Source of the DNA: Paulownia fortunei
Lineage: Eukaryota > Streptophyta > Magnoliopsida > Lamiales > Paulowniaceae
Assembly: GCA_019321725.1 (NCBI GenBank)
Contig: CM033107.1
Location: forward strand, 26,279,445 to 26,343,444
DNA length: 64,000 nucleotides
Direction: 5' to 3'
A program made the position numbers and the translations under genes. The notes below the pieces were generated by a model. The model did no database searches, was not told the origin of the DNA, and saw only the letters and a program-made list of their open reading frames with translations. This document shows, piece by piece, positions 36,901 to 49,940 of this stretch. Numbering within the stretch: position 1 is the stretch's first letter; each line of letters starts with the position of its first letter.

Positions 36901-39900
36901 TCAGCCACAGAAACCAAACTAACCAACCAAAAATGGACTGTAGTCTGGCACTCAAATCACACACTCAAGAGCACTTGAGAGTGCCCAAAAATCTGACTAA
37001 AATACTTATTTGTTAAGTAAGACAATGTGCGCATGTATTAGGAGCAGACAACTATTTTGTTTTAGGGTCAAATAATATAGTGTTAGAATTGCGCAGATCA
37101 TAATGATGGTCTCATATTTTCCATTGACCTCTATGTTTTTAATTCAACTTTGTTTTATCGATCCATGTGATTTTTATGACAAATACAATCATCACCAGTC
37201 CTCGAATAGTGTGGCTACCCAATAGTAGATCAACAAAATTATTTTGAGGCCACCCCCAAATCAATTAATGCTAATCTAATTGGAAGTGGATAATCATTTC
37301 TGTAGACAACATATTCTTCTTCATATAAAGGAATGGACTGGCACCATTTGATGAAATGTCTTGAGTTTTGCTCATGTCTTGTGTCAGATCTCACACATAT
37401 TCTTCTTCATATGACCTTAATGCTCTTATATGACTATAGATCCAACAAATTAGTAAACCCAATACAATAATGTTTCCATGAGAATCGATTTATTTTGGAC
37501 TTTACTTACTCAGAGCATTTTGACCTAGTGAAAGTTACAATGATGCAAAAATGTTTTTAGTCAGTGTTTTTAGTAGTGAGAAAAGAAGACTACAAAATTC
37601 TGCAAATATGTTCTTCATTGAAGCTGAAAAAACGTGCTCATATGCACATGAAAACACGTGAAAATATCCAAAGTCATCTAAATTACGTACGTTGAAAGAA
37701 AAGGTGAGCTGATCGGGGGGCTCTTTTACCTTAGTCAATCCATTGTTTTAACTTGAAAACGTGTGTTTACCACCAAAAGATGAAAGCAGTTTAGTTTTAA
37801 GTGGAGACTTTTAAGATTCAGCAGAAAAAATAAGCTTTTGACTTTACCAAAGATGGTGGATGGCAACAATACATGCATGACAGGTTAAGCAGTTAGGATT
37901 TTAAGATGTGATGATCAAAAGTTCTGGGCCTCTTCACAGCAATAACATTTTTGGATACCAATCCAACTTATCGTTGTCCACTAACATTTTAAGGGATAAC
38001 AATCAACTTATTGTTGTCCAATCGCATTACAATTGTCCCCTGAGCCACAACACCTTAAGTTAATCTTTAGCCTCTGAGATTGGTAACAGTGAATTCTAGA
38101 AACACTGTCCAAAAATAAGCATTATCACCACATTCATCCTCAAGCTTTGATTGAAGCATGGAAAACCTATTTTGAAGCTCAGATAATGAACAAAAAAACG
38201 AAGCATGCTGTTACTGAGTCAGAATCACCTCATTGGGTCGTGAAATCCTGTTCATTTAATGGCCTTGACTTGTCCCTTCTGGAACAATATGATTCTCAAC
38301 TGATCCACAAGCTGAGAATTTGATGTGCTTCCGGTCCGCCCTAGTGTAAATCAACCATGAAGAATGTTACGATGACAACAGACTACTAAAAAAGAGTTGC
38401 ACTTGCTATTATTACAAGTAGGAAAGATGTCTGAATATCATATTCGTATAAGGTTTTCATATAGGAATTAGTCAAGTATTGGTCACAGGATATTCCAGTA
38501 AAAAAGCATAAATTATCTTGCTCAACTCTCGGATCTGAATATTTGTCAATATCTAAAATTTCTAACCAACCAGAACTAGTTATTTGAGTTATGAGAATCA
38601 TTGGGTGAAATTTCTCGATGTCAGATCTCTTAAAGATATAATTTATTAAAAAAACAGTGCCACTGCCATACATGATAGCAGTAATGGAAGCACAACAAGA
38701 TCACTGATTCTGGCTGTCCGTCGCTCATTTGCACTAAGATGCGTTATAAAGTAGCAGAAGACATTCATCAATCCACCATCACACTTTTCTAATAATAAAT
38801 TGCATTTTTGTACTAATCAATCACTAAGAATCGGACACAAAAAGGAATTACTTAGTAACATACCAATTACGTGCTATCATTGAAAAGAACAGCGATGTTG
38901 CGCCAATTTAGACCGTGAGATTACTGATGATGAAGCCTTTTTTGAAAAGATCCCTCCAAGAAGAAGATTAACTTTTTATACTGTTAATAATCATGACACT
39001 TAAGGGCCTCTTTTATGTTAGTGAGGTATCTAGGTTAATGAATTCAAGACGACCTTGGATTCAAACAAATTAATTAATCATCACTACTTGAAAACAAAAC
39101 ATAGAGATAACAGAAAGGAATCCCTCAAGCATGCATCATTTTCTCCTTCTGCAGTCAAATACTACCTACCATACACATGGGGGGAGGCAGGGGGTTGCGG
39201 CCGCCCCCCTCAATTTTTTAAATTTGTAATTTTAGTATATAAATTTTAATAAATTGTACCTCCTAAAATAATTAAATTATTCTAACCATTCCCTCAAGTT
39301 TTCATAATCCTATATCGTAAATTTATTAAATTCAGAAATATTCTAAAATTATTTTTAAACTTTATTTTTTTAAAAAAATAGATAATAAAATTTATTATTG
39401 ATATAAAATTTTAAAAGGTATTTATACTAACTTTCAAAATTTATTATGATTTCGTTTCTAAAAATATTACTTATTATTTGAAATTATATTAATTTTTATT
39501 TCACAAAAAATCATAAATATAAGTTTTTCATAATATAAAAATTATTTGATTTGATTAATGGTTATAAAATAATACTCAAATTTTTCTAAATTAACTTTTA
39601 TTTTGTATTGGATTGAATTAAAATTGATTAATATTATTATTTAAAAGTTAATTTTTGTTCAAATACTTATACAAATATAATAGATATAAAATATTTATAT
39701 GTAAGTATAATGTATTGTATTTATATATATATTTATATTTTTATCTCTAATAATTAATTTAAAAAAATTAATAAAAAATTAATAATTTAACGATCAAATC
39801 TAATCCCATTTTATTAAAATTCTGGCAGATCCTTAACATACAACCATACATAAACCCCTTCATGGATTCCTTTTTTACCACAGGAAAGACCCAACAGATC

Positions 39901-41229
39901 AAAGTAAAAAGAATTCCACCCAGAGAACCCCCACCCAACACATACACGCACAAGAAAAAAAAAAAAAAAAAAAAGGGAGAAAAAAGACTACAGAAAGCTA
40001 GAAAGAAGAAAGATATGGTCCAAACACAAACAACTACTTCAACCAATAAAACAATAAAATATGCAATTATTCAGCGAAGCTAATGCCCTACGCACAAAAG
40101 AAATAGCACTATCGAGCGGAGCGCACTATCCCTATTGTGATCCACTTTGGAAAAAATAATTAGATCCTAAAAAGTACAATTGGACTTGTTCAAACTTGGT
40201 ATTTCCAATAAGATTTCTTAGAGGATAGAATGAAGGGTTCAAATGGTAGTCCATCAAATCATTTATGTATGAAGAGTTAACTGTAGTATGTGGGAAATGG
40301 TGGGAGTGTTGGCAAGATATACAAAGAAAAAGAAGGATACGGTCCATCAGCACTCCCAGATATGGTACCTGGGCCTAATTAATGCATATGGGTACAAGGA
40401 GTTGGTCTGATTCTCAATTGATATTGTATTTGACAAAGGAGAAAGGGGGAACTTGATTAGTCAACTTAAGTGGAAGAAATATATTGAAGCTGTGAAGGCT
40501 AAACAATAAAAAATAACTGTGCTGTGGATTAAAAAAAAAAGTCAAGTCACTGCAATTTACAAAATGTTCTTATTTCAATATATGACCTTCAGTGCGTAGG
40601 ATGAAAATATTTCCAACTGGTTTTCCTGAAAGTTAGTTTATGCTGTGCATGAAGTTCTGATTTTTAGTTGTTAGATTTTATCATGACTGCAATTTTAAAA
40701 CGACTCAAAAGTTAAAGCTTATGGTTATGTGATCACTTTTGTAACTAGATAACCAACACCTAAAATCATCTTTATATTGGATGGTTGGGTGTTTTGATGA
40801 TCCCTACCTTATTGATTGTCATTTCTATATTTATTATTGTTTCATTACTGCTTCTCCAGCATACAGAGGGTATTCATGAATCTATCTCTGGATCTCTACT
40901 TTACAGAAACAATATTATCTCAAGTGTCATTGTTCCTACTTATCAATTTTCACTTTTACTCTTTTACCTAATCTGAGAAGCAGCATCCATTGATGAATGA
41001 TTATACAACAATCGACTAATTGTCTTTCAAACTAATGTCCATGACTCGTGCCCATCAAAAACATCTACAGGCGCGTGTATTCAAGTATCTAATTCTTTGA
41101 ATTTATAACTACATACTATGAAGGCTCCCATTCCCTAGCCACCAATGAAAGCCAAGAGTGAAGGCATTTAAACTAAAAAAATTCATCTCATTCTTGGCCA
41201 CAGTACTTCAATGACAACATCATATGGAA
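33963..41229. other. 7.3 kb intergenic region
   Basis: I see no supportable gene. Items noted: a T17 run near 36868; an imperfect repeat of GATACCAATCCAACTTATCG / GATAACAATCAACTTATTG near 37956-38010; a GC spike GGCAGGGGGTTGCGGCCGCC near 39187 followed by AT-rich DNA, typical of a transposon end; a long AT-rich patch 39220-39800; and an A18 run near 39955. Short frames, such as 38386-38673 on the minus strand, have no motif. Confidence 0.35.
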
Positions 41230-42290
41230 GCTAAACCCGCAAGTTCATGTTCACCTCTATCAATTCCTCGGTTCTCCGATTCAAACACCATAGCTCCCAT
41301 CATTTTTACAAACTCGTATCAAACGCTTCTGAATTCATAGTTTCACTCTTCTCATTACCGTGGCCCGTTGTAAATTCTCCAGCAGTATCACGTAGCCTTA
41401 GGGTTCCTCCCATCCTTCCTACTACAAAATCCTGCATCCCCAGAATTCATTCTTTCCCCTGAATATTTTCTTCTATTTCTCTTCTTCCCAGGCCTTCCCT
41501 GCTGAAAATACCCACTTTCTCCCTCTTTCGCAACACCCTTCGAGCTTCTAGACCGGCAAAACACTTGACATTTCCTCCTTTATCCAAACCATAGTGACAG
41601 CTCTCGGATTTCCAAAAGACATATTTCTTTGCACGCCCATTTTTACATCACTTCCCCCAGTCGGGCCCGGGCCCGGTCCCGAATATTCTGCCAAAACCTA
41701 TCTCAAATACTTCAGACCCATTACTCATTTTTTTCAAGTTTCCCATATGGTTTAATTATGAACAACCCCTTCAGGAGAAAACCTCGAATAGGTAAACTTA
41801 TCTTTGGGCCTAAACAATTTGTGTCCATCCTTTGACCACAAATGAAGCCCACGGGGCTTCTGAAACCAATCCGACCACACCTCCAATTGCTCATCAGCAC
41901 TCATAGAGAACAAATTGAGCTGCATTTGAAAGGTCTCCCAGGGACGTTCGAGCTCGAAAACGGAGGCCTTGGACTCGGCCCGTTTTCTTTTCGTATATTT
42001 GGCATTCTCGGGCTAAACGGGCTTTGAGTAGCTGCTTTGCTTTCTCGGCCTGCATTCTCTTGCACTGCCATTAGGCCTACCAACCCTCCGGAGTAGGTAC
42101 GGGGCCCGCCACCCATCCCAATCAGCGTTATTTTGGACAGAATGGTGCAGGGAGTAATGAGGGAGAGGAGGGAAAGTTTTGTGGTGAATGGAAATTGGGC
42201 TGGTATCGGCCCGCCCAAAGGGTTTTTGATGATGAGAAGGTTGTGGGAGTCTTGGTACGGAGAGAGACGTATGGAGGATTGACATATTAC
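41230..42290 (-). pseudogene. Frameshifted intronless remnant of a protein-coding gene, family not identified
   Basis: On the minus strand three frames carry consecutive protein-like pieces: a basic helix (MQAEKAKQLLKARLARECQIY, about 42053-41990), then in another frame KASVFELERPWETF and SADEQLEVWSDWFQKP (to about 41790), then after a further shift an IKPYGKLEKNE piece near 41760. The order and composition look like one conserved protein broken by at least two indels, with no intron signs, so a processed pseudogene is possible. I cannot name the family securely; an EMB1513 (At2g37920)-like origin crossed my mind because that gene lies near the carrier and NPF paralogues in Arabidopsis, but I cannot confirm it. 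The local base composition is richer in G and C than its surroundings. Confidence 0.42.
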
Positions 42291-43909
42291 ATTTTGTACA
42301 CTGTTAATTGTAATACAGAGACCTTCAATTTGGAGCGGAATTTTGTGCGTGTGAAAACTGAAGATGAAGGTGAGACTGGAGCATTTTCTGAAGATTTCTC
42401 TGTTCGTTGGATTTGGGCTTTTTTTTTCTCCAGAATGAGTCTTCAGACCTGGGCCTCATTTTTAATCTTTCTTCAAAGGCTAGCACGCTTATGTAATTTG
42501 GGCTCAATTTTGTCTGTAGATCAATGATTTTTTGGCCCGCTTCCTTTTTTTAGTTTGTTTAGTTCTCATGGCTCAGGTTTCTTTTGGGGTTTGTTTGTTT
42601 GGTGAGATTTACTATATTTCCAATACATTGATCATTTATATTTTGTCTCAACAAGAAACGAAAGACAAAAAAGTACTCCTAATAATTTAAACTTTCCACA
42701 ATCAATTTACAATGGCAATTTAATTGTGTCAATATATTTAAGCCCAAGGAGTGGTAAATTTTAGGAATTTTTTTGGTATCTCATTAAAAATTAGTAAACC
42801 CCAAACCTACTCTTAACATTACGATCGACTAATGGAAAATATAAAATAAATATTTTTATTATATTCGACTTAAAAGATGTAAAAACGAAAGAATTTGTGT
42901 TTGTAAAGGTTATGCCTAATATCTTATTTTTTATCAAATAAAACACTTGATACACTATACAATGCACCGTATGTATGTCCAATGAATGCAATATCTACAA
43001 AATCAACTTAATTACCGGTTGCTCTATGCTCATAATGAAGTCATCAATGAAACCAAAAATACCAATTTTCATGTGCCCTTTTACCTTTTTTTTTTTCTCT
43101 TCTTCTTCTTCCAGCAAATAATATGTACTTAAAAATAATCACTTCCTAATGTATCAGAATTTTCAACTATTGGTAAGAGACAGTGCCTGACAAAAAAATC
43201 TTAAAATAACATGACACTCTGTTGTGTTCTCTTTCATTCAAGGTGTCCCAAAACATATTTTGTTTCCTATGAGATGGCACGATGCTTATTCTAATGAATA
43301 AGTACAGTCAATATACTGCAGCAACTCATTTCCTCATTAATAATGACAACCTTCGCTTGTCTTTGGTTTTCGAAGCAAAGCCCATAAATGTAGGTAAAAG
43401 GCAGGCAACAAGGCATTCCACAATGATATTTGGAGTTCAAAGATATTATTACTATGAATTTTCCCAAAAAAAAAATTTTTTTTACAAGTTTAGCGGGTTT
43501 ATTATAAATGGGATTTTTTGTTGAATCAGACAACTTTTTAGATTTTTTGATGATATATGTAGTTATTCAATATAGCAGAATGCTGGTTATAATTGGTATG
43601 GTGGAGCAGATGATACAATTAATTTGGCCTGTCTCCGGAACAAAAATTTTGTCTTTATTTTGATTTCTCCCTGGTTCCACTGTAGGGGGGAGCTTGTGTC
43701 TTGTATGGAAATGTAGACTCAGAAATACAAAGATTATGCTGGATTCTTGTTTGATTCTTGCACAATATCTTAATATTGTAATATAGTTGTGATCCATAAT
43801 GGGACATAATTTCTCAATGATTCTTGTCTTTTGATAGGCTTCATCAAATTTCAAATCCTAGGCTGTTCGTTTAGTAATTAATGTCTATTGTAATTTATAA
43901 AAGAAATCT
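42291..43909. other. Intergenic region, no supported gene
   Basis: Short frames on both strands overlap each other without motifs. A pyrimidine run lies near 43080-43110. Confidence 0.35.
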
Positions 43910-44240
43910 CCCGATTTGATTAGGGGTGTAAAGGGATAAAGTGGAGTAGAATATATTTATATTAAATTTATTTAAATTTTTATAGAAATTTTGATTATTA
44001 TTCTAATCAAATTTGATCGAGTTTTGATTGATTTGTATTTAAATCAAATTGAATTAATTTTATATTTTTAAACATATTTTATTTTTTAAAACTAATTCAA
44101 TTGACTTTTAAATTTTATCAAACGAAAAAAAATATATTCAAATTTTATTTGTTATATTTAACAAATCAACACAAATAAACTTTTAATAGTTGAGCCTGTA
44201 CTTATTTTTCAACTTTAATTTTGTAGTATTTTATTAATAC
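43910..44240. mobile_element. AT-rich TE-derived patch
   Basis: It begins TTAGGGGTGTAAAGGGATAA and continues in degenerate TCAAATTGAATTAATTTTAT-like repeats. A similar style of sequence occurs at 20560-20860 and 58720-59060, suggesting a shared, very old repeat class. No borders are defined. Confidence 0.25.
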
Positions 44241-44770
44241 TACAGCTGTTTGGCGGTGGTGGCTCGAGTTTCTAATGTACCTCCAGGCTCCATCTGAAGA
44301 GGAAATTGTTGTTAATTTTCACCAGGTGTTGTGTAAATCAGAAGCCACTCATCAAGGAGCCTATAAATTGTCTATATTTCTTTACATAGTTTCAACTTCA
44401 CATCACCTTCCTACAAATTATTAATTCACTATTTAAGACTTCATGGCAGCGGAATTTTGCAAATAAACATAGCAGAAATCATGTTCCCTTCATTGAAATT
44501 CCAGTTGTTTTCCGAATACTATAATGCCCCCACATGTATCGTTGTTGATTTACAGACAACCCCATTTATGCACTCTTAAAGAATTGTGTATACAATTGAT
44601 GAAATCCAGCAAAAGGAACTTTCCATCAACCCGCATGGTTATGAGATCTTCTGAAGCTGAACCCTCTCTCTCTATTTATAAATAAGACTGAAAGCAAATA
44701 CCTAATCAACCAGCACTGCGTGAGGAAGAGAAAAATCTCATTCAAGAAAGAAATTAACACACTAATAATA

Positions 44771-45249
44771 ATGGCTAGGTTTCTTGTTTACTGCTTGTGC
44801 TTGATCTTTGTGAATGCCCATTTAAGTTTAGCAATGGCTGAGAGTGAAGAAAAAACAGTCATAGCAGAAGCACCCACGGCACGAAAACTTGGAAGGCGTA
44901 ATACTCTTCAAGGCAAGATTGCTGCATCCAGAGTGAGCCCAGCTGAAGCGCCTAAGGCAGAGGAAAGTCCCGAGTTTTCAAGAGAAGTGAGCGCCTCAGG
45001 GGAGGAAACTGGACCTGTTGCACAAGAACAGGTGATGAAAATCAACCACCACCACCGTTCCATTGATAAATCAGTTGCTGGTGGCGGGGTGATTCTTGGG
45101 GTTTAGCCATCACCTTTTTGGTGGCCGTTTTCTGTTACATCCGCGCTACTAGAAGAAATACTGTGGAACCTGGCTCACCTACTACTTCAAATTTATCCAT
45201 TGGAAGGAAAAATGCGGAAACTGGTTCCCCTACTAATTCATCGAAGTAA
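44771..45249 (+). CDS. Small secreted/membrane protein with AGP-like Ala/Pro motifs, broken by a one-base frameshift
   Basis: Starting at ATG 44771 there is a signal peptide (about 23 residues, ending near LAMA), then an acidic region with AEAPTA, SPAEAP and EESPE motifs of the kind that can be hydroxylated and glycosylated, then HHHRSIDKSVAGGGVILG. The frame then hits TAG at 45104-45106. One frame over, the sequence continues LAITFLVAVFCYIRATRR, a transmembrane helix with a basic stop-transfer, and a Ser/Thr-rich tail to TAA at 45247-45249. The join is at a GGGG run (45098-45101); one more G would give about 159 residues, and the join lies exactly where the helix should begin. I do not recognise a named family, though the DKSVAGGGVILGG-helix pattern feels conserved in plants. 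Either a real truncation (secreted 111-residue form) or an assembly error. Confidence 0.65.
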
Positions 45250-46170
45250 AATGAAAGGAGAGATTGAATCAAAGTACATAAGATTATACTTTTGGATCTT
45301 ATGTTGCAATATAGTGTTTCGTATTTCATAAACGTTAAGTATATACGATTTACAATAATTGTATATATATGATAAATTTAATATAGAATTAGAAATTTTT
45401 GGTAGTTACGATTGATTTAATTATTGTAAAAAAAAAAAAAAAATCACATGGATGTTATTAGGTAAGTGTGCCTTAAGTATGTACAAATGACAAAGATAAA
45501 GCAGTTGATATTGTGTTGCTAAGATACTACTAGTTTATTATGGTGCAAAATGCTGGATTTCTGTTACTAAATTCAGTTTCAAGAAATGAAGCAAAAGTAT
45601 CCAATTTAATTAATTAAAAAAATAGAACACTTGGCTCAATCCACTGCATGGTGCACAATGAATTCAACCCAAATGAGGAATTCCAAAAAAAAAAAAAAAA
45701 AACCAAAACGAGGAATTCCAAGAAAAATGCGTCATATACACATACTGACTTGCAAGTTATGCTGCCATAGCTAAGCCAGTCAGCGGCCTCTCTCTTCTTG
45801 AAAACAACCAAAGCCAATTGCAGATTTGTGCACGTGTTGGGGATGCCTGATTTGCTGATGATGCCGGTTGACATAAGTTAGATTTCTCTTCCTATGTAAT
45901 AGTTTTCCAAGATATTATATATATTAAAATAACATTTGCTGTATTTTTGAGCTTTTTTATTTTCTTCCTTCAAAATTGGAGAAGAAAAGTGAAGAAAGAG
46001 GAAGAAAATTGAGATACTATACAATTTAATTTTTTATAATTTTGGTATGACCTTATTTAAGGGCAATTGTTTTAACATAGGGAGAAAATGTAGATCTATT
46101 GAAATTGTCTTACATATCCTTTAATAATTGTTACAAGCCATTTATTGTAAGATACACAATTTGTCTGATT
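45250..46170. other. Intergenic region before the PI31 duplication
   Basis: It is AT-rich, with A15 and A18 runs near 45428 and 45685. No gene is seen. Confidence 0.4.
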
Positions 46171-46539
46171 TGACTTATTATTAAATTCGAATTCAATCCG
46201 TTTAACAACCACAAATAATATGTAGAATGGGGCACAGTTTCATGTCATGTGAAACCTTGGAATATTTGAAGTAGGATTTTGAGTCCTTTGACCCAAGCAA
46301 CTGGAACATTGGGTCAAGAATAAATTAGCCCAATCTCGCCAGGGACCATTAAAAATTCTTTGGGCCGACTTCACTCGATTCAAGGCCCAATCGGGATCTA
46401 TTTTTGGGAGCCACCATTCACCAACAGATTCTGCTCTCGCATGAAAAATTCCGCCTAATTATTTCCATACTTGAGGAAGAAAATAAGGTTGGTTCTGCAA
46501 GAACAAAAATCAACCGAGCGAGCACAAAAAATCTAGATT

Positions 46540-49310
46540 ATGGCAACCGAACGATCGATAATGGCGGTAATTACCGTCATTCAGAAGCCGCCACGACAAG
46601 GTGGCGTTCGCCAGTCACGCCGCATTTCTTTCAGCAGGTTATATTCTGAATTCCACCGGGGCCGCCGCCTTCTCGGATGACGCTCTCTCCTCCTCCTCCG
46701 CGGGTAATTTACCAACAATTCTGTAAATTAGAGTTATATTTTGACGAGCACATTATATATACTAATTCTTGTATGCTAAGAAGCTTATTCCATAGTCAAG
46801 AATATTACGGTATCTGTATGTTCAGTTCACCCGAGTTTTATTATTCCTGCATTTAGTGTTTCGAAGTATTTTACCTTGAAATTTTTTAGAGAAATGACGG
46901 AGTATTACCTTGTCTCTGTCCCACGTTTGAACCGCGTGCTGAATTGGACCTAGTATTCTGTGTAATATAGCTCAATCAGGTTGTCTGATATTTTGCTCTT
47001 TTGTGAGAGTTTTAAAATTTTGTAACTGGAGGGTTCTTTTTGTGATCTTTATATGTGGATTTTCTATGATTTGTGCTTTTAATTTTGGGCAGATGAAGTG
47101 GGGATGGACAATTGGAACGAAGTCGAAGATAAATATGCGTTTCTATATTCTAACCCTGAGAAGGGCTCCAAGAAAGTATTGGTGAAGTGTCTTGTAATGA
47201 ACGATAAATTGCTTGTTGATGCTTTAAAGGATGGTGATTCAGAGCCTCTACATTTTGAAGTGAAGTAAGTGAAATAAACAAATAATAAATACAATGTTTC
47301 TGTTTGCTGATATGCAATGTGATATTGATAACTGTGTTTGAGTGATACTTATATGGGTCTGTAGTGTTGGGGAGTATGTCGAAGATAATGGGGGCCCGAA
47401 TTATAGTTCGCAGTTCAAGAATCTAGGGAAGCTGGTGGCAGATATTAATAGACAGATTTTGGGTAAATTGGATGGTTCTTCACCAGCAAGTTCGTCCAGT
47501 CAACCGTCAAGGTAGTTTTATATGTTTCAGTTTCATAATTGATATTTGTTGAATCTACATATTAGGGATGTTTGCAATTAATGGTTACTTGTTTTAATAA
47601 CAGTAAAGCTTCTAGTCCTAACGACAATAACAAAATAGAATAGCTTGGATGGTATTGGTTTCACTATTCCATTTCTCTTTGTTTATATTGAACTTGCTCT
47701 CAAATAATTTTGCCCTAAGATATCTTTTCTAAGAGCATGTCAATAGCACTAATTTATACATACTGTTTTTGCACCATCATTTTTATAACGTTTATTTGTT
47801 CCCTTATGAAAGCCCATGCTTAAGTTTATTTGCTATATTCGTTGCAGTTCCGAGACAAATTCAAGAGATCATAGATATGGACCCAGTTTCAGATTTGATG
47901 ACTCTGAAGAACCTTATATTTCTCCTCCACCTTCAGGGTAATTTTTTCACAGTCACTGACATGGAGATTCTAGCTGATATGCAAGCAATTTTGTGCAACT
48001 TGTCTATGTTACTTTGATGCCTGAAGTTGTCCTTGGTGCCCCTGTTTAAGTATTAAAACATTTTGCCTCCCATTAATAAAATTTCTAGTTCCTTCCTTGG
48101 CAAGCATCATGATTTTCTTGTTTGTTAATTACTTATTTGTACTCATATAACTGTGACGTTATCTTTTATTTCTCTCTCTATTCTACGTAGATATATTGTT
48201 CCTCCAGTTCCTGTTTTTGGTGGCAGTGACCTCTTCCCTGGGCTTGGTGCTGGAATGTATCCTACCAGGTTTTGTAGCTCTCTTTGCTTTCTCCATTCAA
48301 TGAATGTGGTTGATTTTTTGTGTGATCACTATTTTAATTATCCTCTTAGTGGATTGTACATTGGTTGATTGTTATATTTTATTCTCAATTTTTTGCAGGG
48401 GTTGTTTTGGTGGTGGAAGCATGCTAGTCGGTCTGTATCTTATTATAGCTTGCTTGATCAACAAATAGTGTGCTGTCATTTGTCTGAATTTTTATCATTT
48501 GTATTCAGGTCCTCAAGATCCCAGGTTCTTCAGAGGAAGAAGGGGGGAGACTCGCATAGGAAGAAGGGGGGAGACTCTCTTGCCTGGAGGTCAACCGTGA
48601 GTCCTCACCTCTCCCTCCTCTGTCTGTCTATCTACATGTTTGTGTGCATGCATTCTTTAGCTGGGTTCTGATTAATGCTCTGATGTAGGGTTCTGCCACC
48701 TGGTGCCCGCCTTGATCCATATGTAAATCCTGGTATACCGGGTTTTGAGCCGGGTCAGTTTGTCAGGTACTTCAACACATATTTTATTGCCTTATTGTTA
48801 GTATGTAACACGTTTACACATATTAGTATGTTTGTACACATTTATCTGAAGGAAATTTGAAGGAATTAAAGATACGAGGAGCTGCACTTCTATTTCTATT
48901 TGATCGTGGCGCATTTCCTATTAAATACCCTGTCACTATTATCTTTTTGTTTCAGTTAATGAACAGGTGGTGCCTGAAAGTAGTATTATGCTTTCAACTT
49001 TCTTTGATTTCCATAAGCTGTGTCAGCCTTTCACTGAATTGATAGTTGACGTCTGTGGTTAAGGACCTTGTCGTAGCCTTGTTTTTCACCATCAATTAGA
49101 TTGCTATGCATGCGTGCATATACAGAGAAAATGCATCCCTACATATAAGCATTCTGTGTGCTATTGATATGCCAGTATTAAGTACTTGTGCAGTCTTGTT
49201 TTCTCCTGGGTTTTTTATTCACAAACCCTTGATGCCGTGAAGAAATCCACGAAGGCGTGGGGGAGGAATGCGTCCAGACTTGCATCACATCTTGGCTCAG
49301 ATTTTGTTTA
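46540..49310 (+). pseudogene. Left copy of the PI31 proteasome-regulator gene, decayed
   Basis: All nine exons of the intact right-hand copy can be matched: 46540-46703, 47093-47264, 47365-47511, 47848-47937, 48191-48268, 48399-48430, 48509-48596, 48689-48766 and 49243 to about 49310. Exon 1 lacks 11 bases after ATGGCGGTAATT, so the frame from the ATG at 46540 closes at a TGA near 46680 and most of the N-terminal regulatory domain is lost. Exon 9 lacks 4 bases after CAGACTTGCATCACATC, which destroys the conserved GSDFI ending and its stop, and its acceptor is AAG where the right copy has CAG. Exons 2-8 remain open and in phase, and exon 7 has gained a 24-base in-frame tandem duplication. The decay is therefore recent. 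It could still be transcribed, but not into a normal PI31 protein. Confidence 0.85.
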
Positions 49311-49940
49311 AAGCAGCGGACTTTTGGATAGAAAAAGATAATTTCGTTTCTGTCCTTGTTTTGTGTGCATGTTTGTTCTTTCTGAAATAATAATAGTCAA
49401 CACCAACATGAAAGCATACTACTGTAATTGGATGTTAGCCATGATGACAAGTTATCGAACTTTGAATCATGGAGCTGTGAATTTTTCATATTGGTATGGT
49501 TTCTGGACTCTCATATATAAGTCTTCAGGTTTTTGCTATATGTATTTTACCTGTCGCACTGGTATGCTGTGGCCTAATTTTTTTTTTTTTTCCGTTTCTG
49601 TTGCTATTTTGGGTCTAGGATAGAATAAATAATAACCTTCTGTTTTGATAGAGGTCTAATGTTGGGTCAGATCATTGAGAGTGCCCCCGATGTCATTGCT
49701 TAGATTGTATAAAGGCCCTTCCACTAGAATTTTGGTGACTCTCTCAACAATGCATATAATGCATCATTCAGTTCACATGGCGTAGCATTGTAATCTGACA
49801 TGTGATTGTACAATGTTTTGGATTTAGTTTTTTAACTTGCATCAACTACCGATGACCAAGGCTTAAATGGATCATCGGAATTCTTGCGACATCGTTGGCA
49901 GTAATCTCTTTATGTGCAAGGGGTAGTAGTGGGTGGTGGT

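Noticed and set aside
39768..40046. A 92-codon minus-strand frame rich in Phe
   Set aside because: It is driven by an A18 run read as poly-Phe and has no other support.
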